A DNA stretch of 33,895 nt from an uncultured Streptococcus sp. (GTDB taxonomy: Bacteria; Bacillota; Bacilli; Lactobacillales; Streptococcaceae), in contig CAKPXD010000004.1 in assembly GCA_934201655.1 (NCBI GenBank), forward strand, positions 1 through 33,895, read 5' to 3'. How positions within the stretch are numbered: position 1 is the stretch's first letter; each line of letters opens with the position of its first letter. Positions 7,897-19,210 of the stretch are shown one piece after another. Position numbers and translations under genes: made by a program. Below the pieces are notes generated by a model. That model saw only the letters and a program-made list of their open reading frames with translations. It did no database searches and had not been told where the DNA came from.

Positions 7897-8589
7897 TTAT
7901 TTTTTCCCATAGGAACCATAGTTCCCGTATGATCCGTAAGAACCATATTTTTCAAGCTGAATATTAAATTTATTCAGAATAACTCCTAAGAATGGTGTTC
8001 CTGTTTGCTCTAACTGGTCTTTAGCTTTTTGAACTTCTCTCCGTTTTGTTGCAGAAGCTTCAGTTACCAGGATAGAGGCATCACATTTTTGTACGATAAT
8101 AGCCGCATCAATGACAACACCGATAGGGGCTGTATCCACAATGATATAGTCAAAGTATTTGCGTAAAGTCTCAATCATTGCTTCAAATTTGTCACTTTGA
8201 AGAAGAGCGGTCGGGTTTGGTGAAACAGCTCCTGATTGAATGACAAACAAGTTTTCTACGTTTGTTTCACACAAACCATGAGATAAATCTTTGGTTCCTG
8301 ATAAGTAGTCTGTCAAACCTGTAATTTTTTCTCGAGATTTAAAGACACCTGACATTACCGAATTACGAATATCGGCATCGATAAGGAGTGTCTTATAGCC
8401 TGCACGTGCGAATGCCCAAGCTATGTTGGTTGAAGTAGTCGACTTCCCTTCTCCAGGTCTAACTGAAGAAAGGGCAATCACTTTAAGGCCATCTCCACTC
8501 AACTGGATATTGGTCCGTAATGCGTTATAATACTCCTCAGCTTTTTTTACAGAGTGTAATCGTTGTTCTGATAATTCTAACTTTGCCAT
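7897..8589 (-). CDS. cpsD: CpsD/Wze capsule tyrosine kinase
   Basis: A 230-residue BY-kinase. It has the Walker A stretch SVRPGEGKSTTSTN (P45-T52), Walker A' LLIDADIR (68-75) and Walker B IIVDTAP (149-155). The tail has five tyrosines spaced every three residues (Y215, 218, 221, 224, 227 in YG-X repeats), the autophosphorylation cluster known from pneumococcal CpsD. In Firmicutes the kinase is separate from its membrane activator, here CpsC encoded just upstream. CpsB dephosphorylates the tail. Cycling of phosphorylation controls capsule amount, chain length and attachment. The ATG follows GAGGG, 10 bases after cpsC. It is full length compared with the family. Confidence 0.97.
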   Translation of the reverse strand: MAKLELSEQRLHSVKKAEEYYNALRTNIQLSGDGLKVIALSSVRPGEGKSTTSTNIAWAFARAGYKTLLIDADIRNSVMSGVFKSREKITGLTDYLSGTKDLSHGLCETNVENLFVIQSGAVSPNPTALLQSDKFEAMIETLRKYFDYIIVDTAPIGVVIDAAIIVQKCDASILVTEASATKRREVQKAKDQLEQTGTPFLGVILNKFNIQLEKYGSYGSYGNYGSYGKK

Positions 8590-8599
8590 ATTTCCCTCT

Positions 8600-9292
8600 T
8601 TATTTTAATTTCTCAAGATTTGGAATAACACCTAAAAGTGAGATGTGCATCACTTCTTCGATATCTTCTGGACGCTTCACTCGATCATCCAACAATTCAA
8701 CTAAAAGCACGATAACCGTTACGAATCCTACACCTGCTATAGTGGCCATCATTGTATTGCGACGAATGTTTGGTGAAGATGGCGATGTCGCTGGTCTTGC
8801 TTCCTCAAGTGTGGTTACATCCGACACTCTTGTTACAGAAATGATTTTCTGAGCAGCTACTTCTCTGAGTGCATTGGCGATACGACTCGCTTCCTCAGGT
8901 TTACCATCTCGAACCGAGATGGATACGATACGCGTATCTGCAGGAACTGTTACTGAAACTTTTCTCCCAAGAGTTTTCGCATCCATAGCTAAGCTTTGAT
9001 CAGCCACCACTTTTTCAAGAACATCCTGAGAAAGGATGATCTCTCGGTAGTCTTTTACCAAGTATGAACCTGCCTGCAAGTCTTGGTTGGTCAAACCTGG
9101 CTTATCTGCTTGGTTACGATTGACTACGTAGATACGAGTGGTACTAGTATACTGTGGCTGAATCACAAATGAGCTATATGCAAAAGCTGCTAGACCTGCT
9201 ACTAGTGCAGCTAAGACAATGAGGAATTTTCGTTTCCATAGCACTTTTACCAATTGAAATACATCAATTTCAAATTTTTCTTGTTCTTTCAT
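8600..9292 (-). CDS. cpsC: CpsC/Wzd membrane adaptor of the tyrosine kinase (Wzz-type)
   Basis: A 230-residue polysaccharide co-polymerase. The N-terminus ([18 protein letters not shown]) leads into a first membrane helix at about residues 23-43. An extracellular Wzz domain follows, and a second helix lies at about 181-201 after the proline-rich PATSPSSP. A short cytoplasmic tail ([20 protein letters not shown]) then docks CpsD. It anchors and activates the kinase and influences polymer length. Two ATGs are adjacent, at 9295 and 9292; the second has better spacing from AGGAG and gives the N-terminus known in this family. It starts 8 bases after the cpsB stop, in the usual cpsA-B-C-D order. 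Confidence 0.97.
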   Translation of the reverse strand: MKEQEKFEIDVFQLVKVLWKRKFLIVLAALVAGLAAFAYSSFVIQPQYTSTTRIYVVNRNQADKPGLTNQDLQAGSYLVKDYREIILSQDVLEKVVADQSLAMDAKTLGRKVSVTVPADTRIVSISVRDGKPEEASRIANALREVAAQKIISVTRVSDVTTLEEARPATSPSSPNIRRNTMMATIAGVGFVTVIVLLVELLDDRVKRPEDIEEVMHISLLGVIPNLEKLK

Positions 9293-9300
9293 CATTTCTC

Positions 9301-10032
9301 CTAAATTATTTGGTCATTTATAATGTTTGATGGGTTTGTTTCAAAAAGTTCCCGAGCTTTTCCTGCTCCGTATTTTTTAGCGATGAGTTCATAAGCTTCT
9401 CTCATGTACGGTGGGCGATTATCCAAATTGTGCATATCGCTAGCTACTACATGGACTAAGTCCTTGTCCAAGAAATACCTAGCACGCTTTTTCATAAACT
9501 TGTAGGTATCTCCGAAAAGCCGCGGTTTTAAGACGCTCGAACTATTAATCTGCATATAGCAGCCCATATTGATGAGTTCTCTTACTTTTTTCTCATCGTT
9601 TTCCAAGGTGTGATAGCGCTCAATATGAGCAACCACAGGTGTAATCCCTAACATGAGAACTTTGGTCAAGGCGCTATGAATATCTCTGTAGGGTGTATTC
9701 ATGCTAAACTCGATCAAAGCATAACGAGTGCCATTGAGTTTTGGAATGATGTTTTGTTCAAGTTTTTCTAAAACATCACTTGAAAAATAAATCTCAGCTC
9801 CGTACACGATCTTCAAATCCGGTGCGATTTCTTGAGCCAACTGTTTAACTTCGCTAAAATTAGCTGCAATTTTGTCTTCTGGTGTTTCAAACATCCCTTT
9901 TCTTCGATGAGAGGTTGAAACAATGGTACGAACACCTTGTGCGTAAGCTTCCTCTAGGAGAGCCTTGCTCTCAGCTTTATTTTTAGGTCCATCGTCAACA
10001 TCGAAAACAATATGTGAATGAATATCAATCAT
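9301..10032 (-). CDS. cpsB: CpsB/Wzh manganese-dependent protein tyrosine phosphatase
   Basis: A 243-residue PHP-family phosphatase. It starts [17 protein letters not shown] and presents the expected metal ligands in order: H5 and H7, H42 (TSHRRKG), E80 (YGAEIYF), E108 (LIEFSMN), H136 (VVAHIERY) and D199 with H201 (ASDMHN). It removes phosphate from the tyrosine tail of CpsD and so tunes capsule output. It is cytoplasmic or membrane-associated through its partners. The ATG lies one base after the cpsA stop, with AAGGA inside the cpsA 3' end as ribosome binding site, so the pair is translationally coupled. All ligands are present, so the enzyme should be active. Confidence 0.97.
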   Translation of the reverse strand: MIDIHSHIVFDVDDGPKNKAESKALLEEAYAQGVRTIVSTSHRRKGMFETPEDKIAANFSEVKQLAQEIAPDLKIVYGAEIYFSSDVLEKLEQNIIPKLNGTRYALIEFSMNTPYRDIHSALTKVLMLGITPVVAHIERYHTLENDEKKVRELINMGCYMQINSSSVLKPRLFGDTYKFMKKRARYFLDKDLVHVVASDMHNLDNRPPYMREAYELIAKKYGAGKARELFETNPSNIINDQII

Positions 10033-10033
10033 C

Positions 10034-11482
10034 TTATTTTCCTTCCATGGTATCTTTAATAGCCGTTTTAACAGCTTCCAAGCTGGTTGGGTCGATTTCT
10101 AACATGTAAAGATTGCTATCTGGCATAGCGTAAGACGGGAGACCCATACGACCAGTTCCTTTCAGATCTTGATTGGTTACTGTATATTTCCCTCCGCTTG
10201 CCAACTGAGTATTGACAAGACTTACCATTGTTTCTGGTGGCATATTGGTCTGAACTGAATCCTGCAAACCTTGAATAATGGCATCGTAATTTTTCAAGGC
10301 TTCTGCCGAAGTCATCTTCTGAATAATGGCTGTAATGACTTTTTGTTGGTTACGACCGCGATCTCCATCACCATTTGTCAAAGAGTAACGTTCACGAACA
10401 AAACCTAAAGCCATTTCTGAATCAAGGTGAATATTTCCAACCGGGTAGTGCTTGCCGTTTGTATGAGCAGTAAACTCTTGGTCATTATATACGTCAACGC
10501 CTCCAAGAAGGTCAATCAACTTCAAGAAAGAAGTGAAATTGAGACGGGCATAATAGTTCAAATCGATACCATAAAGATTTTCTAAGGTATGGATAGAAGC
10601 ATCTACTCCATAGATACCCGCATGCGTCAACTTATCGTTTTGGTTGTTTCCGCCATCTGCAATAGGGACATAGGCATCTCGAGGAGTTGTCGTCAAGAGA
10701 ATCTTCTTAGTATCTTGATTCACTGTCATGATGATATTGACATCTGAGCGCGAAACAGAACTGATAGGACCATAGGTATCAATCCCGCTGATGTAGACGT
10801 TGAAAGAATTTCCTGTGGCTACCTTAGGCGCCTCCACTTTCTTAGTCAAGTCCTTGGTATAGATTTTCTTGATCTTCTTAGCGTGGTCGGGATATTCCTG
10901 CTCAATCAGATTTTCATAAACACCGTTTAAGACAATTGCTTTGGTTTCTCCATCTAACAAACTCTTATAGGCTGCTAGGTAAGAAGAAGCTTCCTCAACT
11001 GTCAGTTCCTTGTTTTGAGTTGTTTTAATGTCATCTATCAATTTTTGAATATTCTCAGCATCTGTTCCTGTTGGAGCAGTTACACTAGAAAGTTGAGAAA
11101 CGTTATCGATCTCACTATCTGCTAGCACTGCCACACTCATAGAGTAGCTTGAATAATTTGAAGTTGCATTAAATTGATTGGCGAGTCCAACAAATCGATT
11201 TACAGCTACTAAAGCTACAGAGCTAAATAAAACCGAGAGCAATAGGACTATCAAGGTGAACACCTTGGCTTTGCGCTTAACGATCAACAAGAGGGATAAT
11301 AATGCTATGAGCACTAAAACTACTGCCAAGATAATATTAAAATAGCTGACCGCTAAAATCTGATATTTAAAAATCAAAAACAATAAAAAAGAAGCTAGAA
11401 CAGCATAGATTAGCAACAAACCTATGTTTAAACTCAGCTGAAATTTACTAGATTTACTTTTTTTTATGCGTCTACTTTTCAT
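10034..11482 (-). CDS. cpsA: CpsA/Wzg, LytR-CpsA-Psr family capsule attachment protein
   Basis: A 482-residue protein with a short basic N-terminus ([14 protein letters not shown]), three closely spaced membrane helices in about the first 100 residues and a large extracellular part. The LCP domain is seen in [53 protein letters not shown], and [20 protein letters not shown], with the arginines and aspartates that hold the polyprenyl pyrophosphate. LCP proteins transfer lipid-linked glycans to peptidoglycan, so this one probably attaches the finished capsule to the wall. The frame extends to a TTG at 11497, but AAGAGGTG there is the ribosome binding site for the ATG at 11482, which gives the length usual for the family. 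It is the first gene of the operon. Confidence 0.96.
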   Translation of the reverse strand: MKSRRIKKSKSSKFQLSLNIGLLLIYAVLASFLLFLIFKYQILAVSYFNIILAVVLVLIALLSLLLIVKRKAKVFTLIVLLLSVLFSSVALVAVNRFVGLANQFNATSNYSSYSMSVAVLADSEIDNVSQLSSVTAPTGTDAENIQKLIDDIKTTQNKELTVEEASSYLAAYKSLLDGETKAIVLNGVYENLIEQEYPDHAKKIKKIYTKDLTKKVEAPKVATGNSFNVYISGIDTYGPISSVSRSDVNIIMTVNQDTKKILLTTTPRDAYVPIADGGNNQNDKLTHAGIYGVDASIHTLENLYGIDLNYYARLNFTSFLKLIDLLGGVDVYNDQEFTAHTNGKHYPVGNIHLDSEMALGFVRERYSLTNGDGDRGRNQQKVITAIIQKMTSAEALKNYDAIIQGLQDSVQTNMPPETMVSLVNTQLASGGKYTVTNQDLKGTGRMGLPSYAMPDSNLYMLEIDPTSLEAVKTAIKDTMEGK

Positions 11483-11511
11483 GGAACACCTCTTCAAAAC
11501 ATTTTAATTTA

Positions 11512-11544
11512 ATTATATCACAAAGTATCTCTAAAGGCTATCTA
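11512..11544 (-). promoter_or_regulatory. Capsule operon promoter (extended -10)
   Basis: On the minus strand TATAAT lies at 11512-11517, preceded by TGA, which makes an extended -10 (TGnTATAAT). The expected -35 zone is weak (around AGCCTT). The predicted start near 11505 gives a leader of about 25 bases before cpsA. The about 100 AT-rich bases between here and the aliB terminator (11545-11643) hold no gene. They correspond in position to the region known in pneumococcus to control capsule transcription. Confidence 0.75.
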
Positions 11545-11643
11545 CATTAGTCAAGGAAACGTTTTATTTTGAAAATGTATTTAGTGAGTGTATATTTATT
11601 AGCACTTTTGCTACATTTTATGTTTTCAAAAAACAACTAAATT

Positions 11644-11674
11644 AAAAATAGAGCTCTTAAAAAGCTCTATTTTT
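11644..11674 (-). terminator. Intrinsic terminator of the second aliB-like gene
   Basis: A perfect 12-base stem (AAAAATAGAGCT with its complement) and a 7-base loop lie 2 bases past the stop of the lipoprotein gene. U-rich flanks are present on both strands. It insulates the capsule promoter from upstream transcription. Confidence 0.88.
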
Positions 11675-11676
11675 AA

Positions 11677-13635
11677 TTATTTAACGTGACTTTCGAATTC
11701 TTTTTGACTCTTTTCGACTGAGTTTTTACGTTCTTGTTCCCATTTGGCTTTAGCTTCGTCAAATTGAGCAGTTGTTACCACTTCGGTTTGCAATTTCATG
11801 TACTTGTAGTTACTTCCAGTACCTTTGATTCCGACAAGTGAGTAAGCTCGTGTAAATGGTGTCACACGTGTTACTGAAGCACCACCACCGTTTGAATTTA
11901 CAGGGAGCAATAGCGAACTATCAATCAGCCAAGCTTGTGCATCTGCATAATTTTCATAACGTTTGGCTACGTCTGTATTTTCTGCATCTGCCGCTTTCAA
12001 TTTTTGAGTATATTGGTCCAATCCGACACTTGTAATCTTATCAGTATCCTTGCTTGGATCAAGTCCTAAAATCTTGAGATAGAATCCATCCTCAGCGTTG
12101 AAAGGATTGAGATAAGTCGATGGATCTTGGTAGTCTGCAGACCAACCATCCAAGTTCAAGTCATAGTCATGATCAGCTGTGGTTGGCGCTTGGAATGTCG
12201 CATTGGCATAGTCTTCTGTTGAAATTTGAACGACATCAATCACTACATTTTCTGCCCCAAGAGTTGATTCGACAGATTGCTTCAGCGAATGAATCTTCGG
12301 AAGCAAGGTTTTGTTAACTTGGTCTACAGGCAAGTCCAAATGAATCGGGAAGGTCACACCTTGTGCTTCTAGTTCTTTTTTAGCCTCTGCAAACTGAGCT
12401 TGTGCTTTTTCTTTATTGAAGTATCCGTCTTGAGCGTCTTCAAGATTCATATTTGACCACTGCGTACCATAGTTTACCAACTTAGATGAAACTGTCTCAC
12501 CAAAAGTCTTGTCACCTACTTGCACGAAAGTTGGTGGCACAAGTGTGTTACGAAGAGTGTTTTTAGCTGCTTCTTCTCCATTAGACTGAGCCGAATAGGC
12601 TGTACGGTCAATTGCAAAGTTGATTGCTTGACGGAAATTTTTATTTAAAACAGCAGCTTGGGTAGCTTGTTTTTGATCATCGCTAGTCTTAGCTGTATGA
12701 TTGTATGTTTGGCGATTAACGTTAAAATTATAGTACCAAGAAGTCGCATCCTGCAAGCTATAGACGATGTTGTCCTTGTATTTTTCCTTTGTCTTAGCAA
12801 AGTTTGAACTATTTGGGTAAACACCAGCAGACGAGTAGGCTCCGCTTTCGAAATTACGGATCGTCATATCTTGGTCAGAACCATCAACATAAGCCAACTT
12901 AACTCTTTCAATCGTCACTTTTTCTTGGTCATAGTAATGAGGGTTCTTCATGTACTCAAGTGATGATTTTGATGTGAAATCTTTTAACAAATAAGGACCA
13001 CTGTAGAGAATGCTGTCTGGTTTCAATTCCCCAAATTCTTTACCTTTAGAAGTCAAGAACTCTTCATTGACTGGAAAGAGGATACTATTAGTTGTTTTAG
13101 AGTTCCAGAATGGTTCTGGACGTGTCAAAGTGTATTGGACAGTGTAATCATCTACAGCTTTCACACCAACATTTGAAAAGTCAGTATTTGCGCCTGTCAC
13201 ATAATCATCTAATCCCTTAATTGAGTTCTGAATCAAATCGAGAGCTTGACTCTTGTTATCAGCTGCATACTTGATACCTGTGACGAAATCTTGTGCTTTA
13301 ATTGGGGCGTATTCTTCCCCGTCAGCAGTGAACCATTTTGCATCTTGACGAAGTTTATAAGTGTAAGTCAAACCATCCTTTGAAACACTCCAATCTTCTG
13401 CAAGAGCAGGAATGAGATTTCCATAATTGTCGTTTTCAAGCAAACCGTCTACCAAGTTGGTTACAACAGCGGTATTATCACCAGAGTAGTCCAACAGGTA
13501 GTTGAAGGTTGTTGGATCGGCACCAAATGTTGACGAGTAGGTTTTAACATCTGATGCTGACTTCCCACACGCTGTCAATAAGACCGCCGCAGCAAGCGTC
13601 AACCCCGCTCCAATCAGTCGTTTTTTGAGTTTCAT
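11677..13635 (-). CDS. AliB-like oligopeptide-binding lipoprotein (capsule-proximal copy)
   Basis: A 652-residue substrate-binding lipoprotein of the SBP_bac_5 (OppA/AmiA/AliA/AliB) family. The signal peptide MKLKKRLIGAGLTLAAAVLL ends in lipobox LTAC with the lipidated cysteine at residue 23. The mature part has family phrases such as LIPALAEDWSVSKDGLTYTY, YNFNVNRQTYNH and LDGWSADYQDPSTYLNPFN. It would capture peptides at the cell surface for the shared Ami permease encoded elsewhere; no permease or ATPase gene is adjacent. It resembles the neighbouring lipoprotein throughout its length, pointing to tandem duplication followed by divergence. It has its own promoter and terminator. AliB-like genes in this position are known from unencapsulated pneumococci and from commensal mitis-group strains. 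Confidence 0.93.
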   Translation of the reverse strand: MKLKKRLIGAGLTLAAAVLLTACGKSASDVKTYSSTFGADPTTFNYLLDYSGDNTAVVTNLVDGLLENDNYGNLIPALAEDWSVSKDGLTYTYKLRQDAKWFTADGEEYAPIKAQDFVTGIKYAADNKSQALDLIQNSIKGLDDYVTGANTDFSNVGVKAVDDYTVQYTLTRPEPFWNSKTTNSILFPVNEEFLTSKGKEFGELKPDSILYSGPYLLKDFTSKSSLEYMKNPHYYDQEKVTIERVKLAYVDGSDQDMTIRNFESGAYSSAGVYPNSSNFAKTKEKYKDNIVYSLQDATSWYYNFNVNRQTYNHTAKTSDDQKQATQAAVLNKNFRQAINFAIDRTAYSAQSNGEEAAKNTLRNTLVPPTFVQVGDKTFGETVSSKLVNYGTQWSNMNLEDAQDGYFNKEKAQAQFAEAKKELEAQGVTFPIHLDLPVDQVNKTLLPKIHSLKQSVESTLGAENVVIDVVQISTEDYANATFQAPTTADHDYDLNLDGWSADYQDPSTYLNPFNAEDGFYLKILGLDPSKDTDKITSVGLDQYTQKLKAADAENTDVAKRYENYADAQAWLIDSSLLLPVNSNGGGASVTRVTPFTRAYSLVGIKGTGSNYKYMKLQTEVVTTAQFDEAKAKWEQERKNSVEKSQKEFESHVK

Positions 13636-13678
13636 GATTCATTTTCTCCTTAAATGTTAGGTTTTATGACATAAGTCC

Positions 13679-13707
13679 ATTTTATCAAATTTTGCCCTAA
13701 AAGTAAA
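13679..13707 (-). promoter_or_regulatory. Promoter of the capsule-proximal aliB-like gene
   Basis: On the minus strand TTTACT (13702-13707) and TAAAAT (13679-13684) are separated by exactly 17 bases. A strong TTAAGGAG ribosome binding site follows about 15 bases before the ATG at 13635. This shows that the gene can be transcribed independently of the upstream copy. Confidence 0.75.
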
Positions 13708-13740
13708 GTTATTTAATTTTTTGCACCCCGTCACTAAGAC

Positions 13741-13782
13741 GAAAAAAAGAAAGAAATCCCGCATAAAATCAGGATTTCTTTC
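13741..13782 (-). terminator. Intrinsic terminator of the dexB-proximal aliB-like gene
   Basis: The 11-base perfect stem GAAAGAAATCC pairs across a 12-base loop and is followed on the minus strand by a run of seven U. It sits 15 bases after the stop at 13797. Confidence 0.9.
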
Positions 13783-13796
13783 ATCGTTGTCTAAGA

Positions 13797-15764
13797 TTAT
13801 TTAACGTGGTTCGCTAACTCTTTTTGATATTTAGCGTTTGTTTCAAGTTTCTCTTTTTGCCATTTCTTGAGAGCTTCTTCGTATTCTTTAGTGGTTACAA
13901 TATCATTTTGCAACTCTAGACCTTTAAATACAAACGGATCTCCCTTGATACCAACTTGAGAGTAGGCTTTCGAAAATGGTACTGTACGACTAACTGTAGG
14001 AGATCCACCTGAAGATGCTACAGGAATGAGAAGTGAACTATCAGATACCCAAGCCTGTGCTTTAGCATATTTTTCATAGCGTTTGTTAAGGTCGGTTGTT
14101 TCTGATGCTGCATCATCCAAGAGTTTCTTGTACTCATCAAGTCCAACTTGAGCCATGACTTCTGGATCTTTACCTTTTGTGATACCCAAGTGTTTAAGGG
14201 CAGAACCCTTCTTAGCATCCAAGATATTTAGATAGGTAGCTGGATCTTGATAGTCTGGTCCCCAACCAGTTCCGTTCAAGTCATAGTCTTTTTGAGAAGG
14301 AACCTTAGCTTGAGAAGTAATACTCATTTTCTCATTATCTGTCATTTGAAGCACATCGATGACAACATTTTCAGTTCCAAGCGCTGCTTCGACAGATTGT
14401 TTGAGGGAGTTGGTTTGTTGAACAGCAATGACATCTGTCTGTTCAACTGGAATATCCAAATGGATTGGGAAGGTTACACCTTTAGCTTGCAATTCTGATT
14501 TTGCTTTTTCAAAGGCAGCTTTTGCTTTTGTTGGATTGTAAATAGTGTCTTTACCATCTGTCAAAGCTACATCTTTCCACTGTTCTCCGTATGTTACTAA
14601 TTGTTCTTGAGCCAATTCACCGAAGGTCTTTTCACCAACCTGAACATAGTCATAAGGTACAAGACTGGTACGGATAATCTTGTCCGCTCCTTCTTCACCA
14701 TTCATCTGTGCAGAGTAAGAATGACGGTCAAGAGCAAAGTTGATTGCCTGGCGGAAGTTTTTGTTGAGAAGCGCTTCTTTTGTAGAAGTCTTTTGTGCTT
14801 CATCCGTCTTTGCAGTTTTATTGTAAGACTGACGATTCACGTTGAAAGTAAAGTAATAGCTAGTCGCTTCTTGTGGACTATAGACAATCTTATCCCCGTA
14901 TTCTTGCTTAGTTGAATCAAAGTTTGAACTTGTTGGGAAGAGACGAGCTGTTGTATAAGCTCCTGATGAGAAACTACGAATCAATGATTCTTGGTCAGAT
15001 CCATCGTAGAAAGTAAGTTTGACGTGGTCAATCTTAACATTGTCTTTATCCCAATAATTTGGATTTTTTTCGTACTCGATCACTGATTTTGAAGTGAAGT
15101 TCTTCAAAATATATGGTCCATTATAGAGAATACCTGAAGGTGTTGCTGCACCATAATCTTTACCTTGAGAATTCAGAAATTCTTCATTAACTGGGAGCAT
15201 AGTCGCTGTTGTTACCTTAGAATTCCAGAAGCTTTCTGGTTGGTTCAAGGTGTATTGAACAGTGTAGTCATCAATTGCTTTAACTCCAACTGTTGAGAAG
15301 TCATTGCTTTCACCACTGACGTATTCTGCCAAACCTTTGATAGAATCTTGGATCAGACTTAAGCCATCTGACTTACCATCAGCAGCATGCTTCAAACCAG
15401 TCACAAAGTCTTGAGCCTTGACCTCGGCGTACTCCTCACCTTCAGAAGTATACCATTTGACACCTTTACGTAGTTTGTAAGTATAGGTCAAACCGTCTTG
15501 TGAAACCGACCAGTCTTCAGCAAGAGATGGAATCAAGTTTCCGTATTTGTCATTTTCCAAGAGTCCGTCGACCAAGTTAGCAATGACGTCCGAAGTTGAA
15601 CTTTTACTAGTAACGCTATAGTCCAATGTTGATGGATCGATGGCATATACGTATGAAAATGTTGTAGGAGCATCTGCTTTTTTCTCAGTCTTGCTACAAG
15701 CCGCCAAAAGAAGAGCTGCACTCATCGTTATCCCTGCTACTGCGAGCAACTTTTTCGATTTCAT
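13797..15764 (-). CDS. AliB-like oligopeptide-binding lipoprotein (dexB-proximal copy)
   Basis: A 655-residue SBP_bac_5 lipoprotein. The signal peptide MKSKKLLAVAGITMSAALLL leads to lipobox LAAC with Cys23 as the lipid anchor. The mature protein has LIPSLAEDWSVSQDGLTYTY, YYFTFNVNRQSYNKTAKT, NFRQAINFALDRHSYSAQ and GTGWGPDYQDPATYLNI, which parallel the second copy but with many substitutions, especially in putative ligand-pocket segments. The two probably bind different peptides. Its role is peptide uptake or peptide sensing through the Ami system encoded elsewhere. It has its own promoter, a strong AAAGGAG site before the ATG at 15764, and its own terminator. It lies between dexB and its paralogue. 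Confidence 0.93.
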   Translation of the reverse strand: MKSKKLLAVAGITMSAALLLAACSKTEKKADAPTTFSYVYAIDPSTLDYSVTSKSSTSDVIANLVDGLLENDKYGNLIPSLAEDWSVSQDGLTYTYKLRKGVKWYTSEGEEYAEVKAQDFVTGLKHAADGKSDGLSLIQDSIKGLAEYVSGESNDFSTVGVKAIDDYTVQYTLNQPESFWNSKVTTATMLPVNEEFLNSQGKDYGAATPSGILYNGPYILKNFTSKSVIEYEKNPNYWDKDNVKIDHVKLTFYDGSDQESLIRSFSSGAYTTARLFPTSSNFDSTKQEYGDKIVYSPQEATSYYFTFNVNRQSYNKTAKTDEAQKTSTKEALLNKNFRQAINFALDRHSYSAQMNGEEGADKIIRTSLVPYDYVQVGEKTFGELAQEQLVTYGEQWKDVALTDGKDTIYNPTKAKAAFEKAKSELQAKGVTFPIHLDIPVEQTDVIAVQQTNSLKQSVEAALGTENVVIDVLQMTDNEKMSITSQAKVPSQKDYDLNGTGWGPDYQDPATYLNILDAKKGSALKHLGITKGKDPEVMAQVGLDEYKKLLDDAASETTDLNKRYEKYAKAQAWVSDSSLLIPVASSGGSPTVSRTVPFSKAYSQVGIKGDPFVFKGLELQNDIVTTKEYEEALKKWQKEKLETNAKYQKELANHVK

Positions 15765-15796
15765 CGGTATTCTCCTTTAAAATACTATTTTTCACC

Positions 15797-15824
15797 ATTA
15801 TACCCTATTTTTTTATAAAAGCAA
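15797..15824 (-). promoter_or_regulatory. Promoter of the dexB-proximal aliB-like gene
   Basis: On the minus strand TTGCTT (15819-15824) and TATAAT (15797-15802) are 16 bases apart, 33 bases before the ATG at 15764. The AT-rich stretch up to the dexB terminator holds nothing else recognisable. Confidence 0.78.
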
Positions 15825-15893
15825 GGGTTTTCATGCAATTTTTTAGAAAATTCAAAATAATATTTTTTTAAGAAATTTATACACTTATTTTAG

Positions 15894-15928
15894 AAAAAAC
15901 TCAAGCATCTTGGATACTTGAGTTTTTT
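15894..15928 (-). terminator. Intrinsic terminator of dexB
   Basis: AAAAAACTCAAG pairs perfectly with CTTGAGTTTTTT across an 11-base loop, 4 bases beyond the dexB stop. It has U-rich ends on both strands. Confidence 0.9.
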
Positions 15929-15932
15929 AGGT

Positions 15933-17561
<1,629 letters not shown>

Positions 17562-17574
17562 TTAACTTTACTCC

Positions 17575-17603
17575 ATCATAGACTTTTTTTATCGTTTGTG
17601 CAA
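17575..17603 (-). promoter_or_regulatory. dexB promoter
   Basis: On the minus strand TTGCAC (17598-17603) and TATGAT (17575-17580) are separated by 17 bases, with the start codon about 30 bases further. The -35 box overlaps the cre-like site at 17599-17612. Confidence 0.8.
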
Positions 17604-17612
17604 GCGTTTGCT
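17599..17612. promoter_or_regulatory. CcpA cre-like operator over the dexB -35 box
   Basis: TGCAAGCGTTTGCT is a near-palindrome centred on CG and fits the catabolite-responsive element pattern of Firmicutes. CcpA with HPr-Ser-P binding here would block RNA polymerase at dexB. The divergent DUF1846 gene starts about 80 bases away and could also be affected. Confidence 0.72.
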
Positions 17613-17667
17613 TTATCTTTTTTTTTACTTTTATTACTCTGTAGTTTCTTATCTTCTATTTTTTTTA

Positions 17668-17673
17668 TATAAT
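17668..17673 (+). promoter_or_regulatory. -10 box of the DUF1846 gene
   Basis: TATAAT lies 20 bases before the ATG at 17693, with AGAGGT as ribosome binding site in between. The -35 zone (TTTCTT) is weak. The leader would be only about 13 bases. Confidence 0.55.
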
Positions 17674-17692
17674 AGAAAACAGAGGTAAAAAA

Positions 17693-19177
17693 ATGAAAAA
17701 ACAAGCTTTTAGTTCTGAAAAATATCTAAACTTACAACGCGACCATATTTTGGAGCGTATTAACCAGTTTGACGGCAAGCTTTACTTGGAGTTTGGAGGC
17801 AAGATGTTGGAAGATTTCCACGCTGCCCGCGTCCTTCCTGGATATGAGCCAGATAACAAAATTAAACTCCTGCAAGAGTTGAAAGAACAAGTCGAGGTTG
17901 TCATTGCCATTAACGCTAGCAATATCGAGCACTCAAAAGCTCGTGGTGACTTGGGTATTTCGTACGACCAAGAAGTGCTTCGCTTGATTGATAAATTTAA
18001 CGAATTGGGTATCTTTGTTGGTTCTGTTGTTATCACTCAATATGCTGGTCAACCTGCAGCAGATGCCTTCCGTAATCAATTAGAAAAAAATGGGATCGAC
18101 TCTTATCTTCACTACCCTATCAAGGGATATCCGACAGATATGGACCATATCATCTCTCCTGAAGGTATGGGGAAAAATGACTATATCAAAACGAGTCGCA
18201 ATTTAATTGTCGTGACTGCTCCTGGACCTGGATCAGGTAAGTTGGCAACTTGTATGTCCAACATGTACCACGACCAACTGAATGGTATCAAATCTGGTTA
18301 TGCTAAGTTTGAAACCTTCCCAGTTTGGAATCTACCTCTCCATCATCCAGTTAACCTGGCTTATGAGGCTGCTACTGCAGATCTTGATGATGTCAATATG
18401 ATTGACCCATTCCATCTCCAAACTTACGGAGAAACTACAGTCAACTACAATCGTGATATCGAGATTTTCCCTGTTCTCAAGCGTATGCTCGAACGTATCT
18501 TGGGCGAATCTCCTTATGCATCTCCAACTGACATGGGTGTAAATATGGTTGGTTTTGCAATCACTGATAACGATGCTGCAATTGAAGCATCGAAACAAGA
18601 GATTATCCGTCGCTACTACCAAACAGTTCTCGACTTTAAAGCCGAAAAGGTTGCTGAGTCTGCTGTCAAGAAAATCGAACTTCTCATGAATGATCTCGGC
18701 ATTACGCCAGCTGACCGTAAGGTTGCTGTTGCCGCTCGACAAAAAGCTGAAGAAACAGATGGACCTGCTCTAGCACTTGAGTTACCTTCTGGTGAAATTG
18801 TCACTGGTAAGAATTCAGAACTCTTTGGTCCGACAGCTGCCGCCGTAATCAATGCTATCAAGAAGTCAGCGAACATCGATGCTGAAACCAAGTTAATTGA
18901 ACCAGAAGTGGTGAAACCAATCCAAGGTTTGAAAATCAATCACTTAGGTAGTCGCAATCCACGTCTTCATTCTAATGAGATTCTCATCGCTCTTGCAATC
19001 ACAGCTATGCAGAATCCGGATGCAGACCGTGCTATGAAAGAACTCGGAAATCTCAAAGGAAGCGAAGCTCATTCTACTGTCATCTTAACGGACGAAGATA
19101 AGAATGTTCTCCGTAAATTGGGAATTAACGTAACCTTTGATCCATACTACCAATACGATCGTTTATATCGTAAATAG
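17693..19177 (+). CDS. DUF1846 family protein
   Basis: A 494-residue cytoplasmic protein of the DUF1846 family, recognised from [20 protein letters not shown] near the N-terminus, [60 protein letters not shown] and [20 protein letters not shown]. The PGPGSGK stretch looks like a phosphate-binding loop, but no catalytic reaction is established to my knowledge. The family is widespread in streptococci, and in pneumococcus it also lies next to dexB. It is full length, with no membrane segment. It is divergent from dexB, sharing a 149-base intergenic region that carries the cre-like site. A terminator follows. Confidence 0.92.
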   Translation: MKKQAFSSEKYLNLQRDHILERINQFDGKLYLEFGGKMLEDFHAARVLPGYEPDNKIKLLQELKEQVEVVIAINASNIEHSKARGDLGISYDQEVLRLIDKFNELGIFVGSVVITQYAGQPAADAFRNQLEKNGIDSYLHYPIKGYPTDMDHIISPEGMGKNDYIKTSRNLIVVTAPGPGSGKLATCMSNMYHDQLNGIKSGYAKFETFPVWNLPLHHPVNLAYEAATADLDDVNMIDPFHLQTYGETTVNYNRDIEIFPVLKRMLERILGESPYASPTDMGVNMVGFAITDNDAAIEASKQEIIRRYYQTVLDFKAEKVAESAVKKIELLMNDLGITPADRKVAVAARQKAEETDGPALALELPSGEIVTGKNSELFGPTAAAVINAIKKSANIDAETKLIEPEVVKPIQGLKINHLGSRNPRLHSNEILIALAITAMQNPDADRAMKELGNLKGSEAHSTVILTDEDKNVLRKLGINVTFDPYYQYDRLYRK

Positions 19178-19210
19178 ATTGAAGACTCGTAAGAACTTCA
19201 TATCAAGCAT

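Noticed and set aside
14018..14915. Open frames of 66-104 residues inside the dexB-proximal aliB-like gene
   Set aside because: These are shadow frames of a well-supported lipoprotein gene. Their sequences show no domain.
18332..18939. Long minus-strand open frames antisense to the DUF1846 gene (136 and 107 residues)
   Set aside because: They lie inside a clearly coding plus-strand gene, have no ribosome binding site or recognisable domain, and look like shadow frames.
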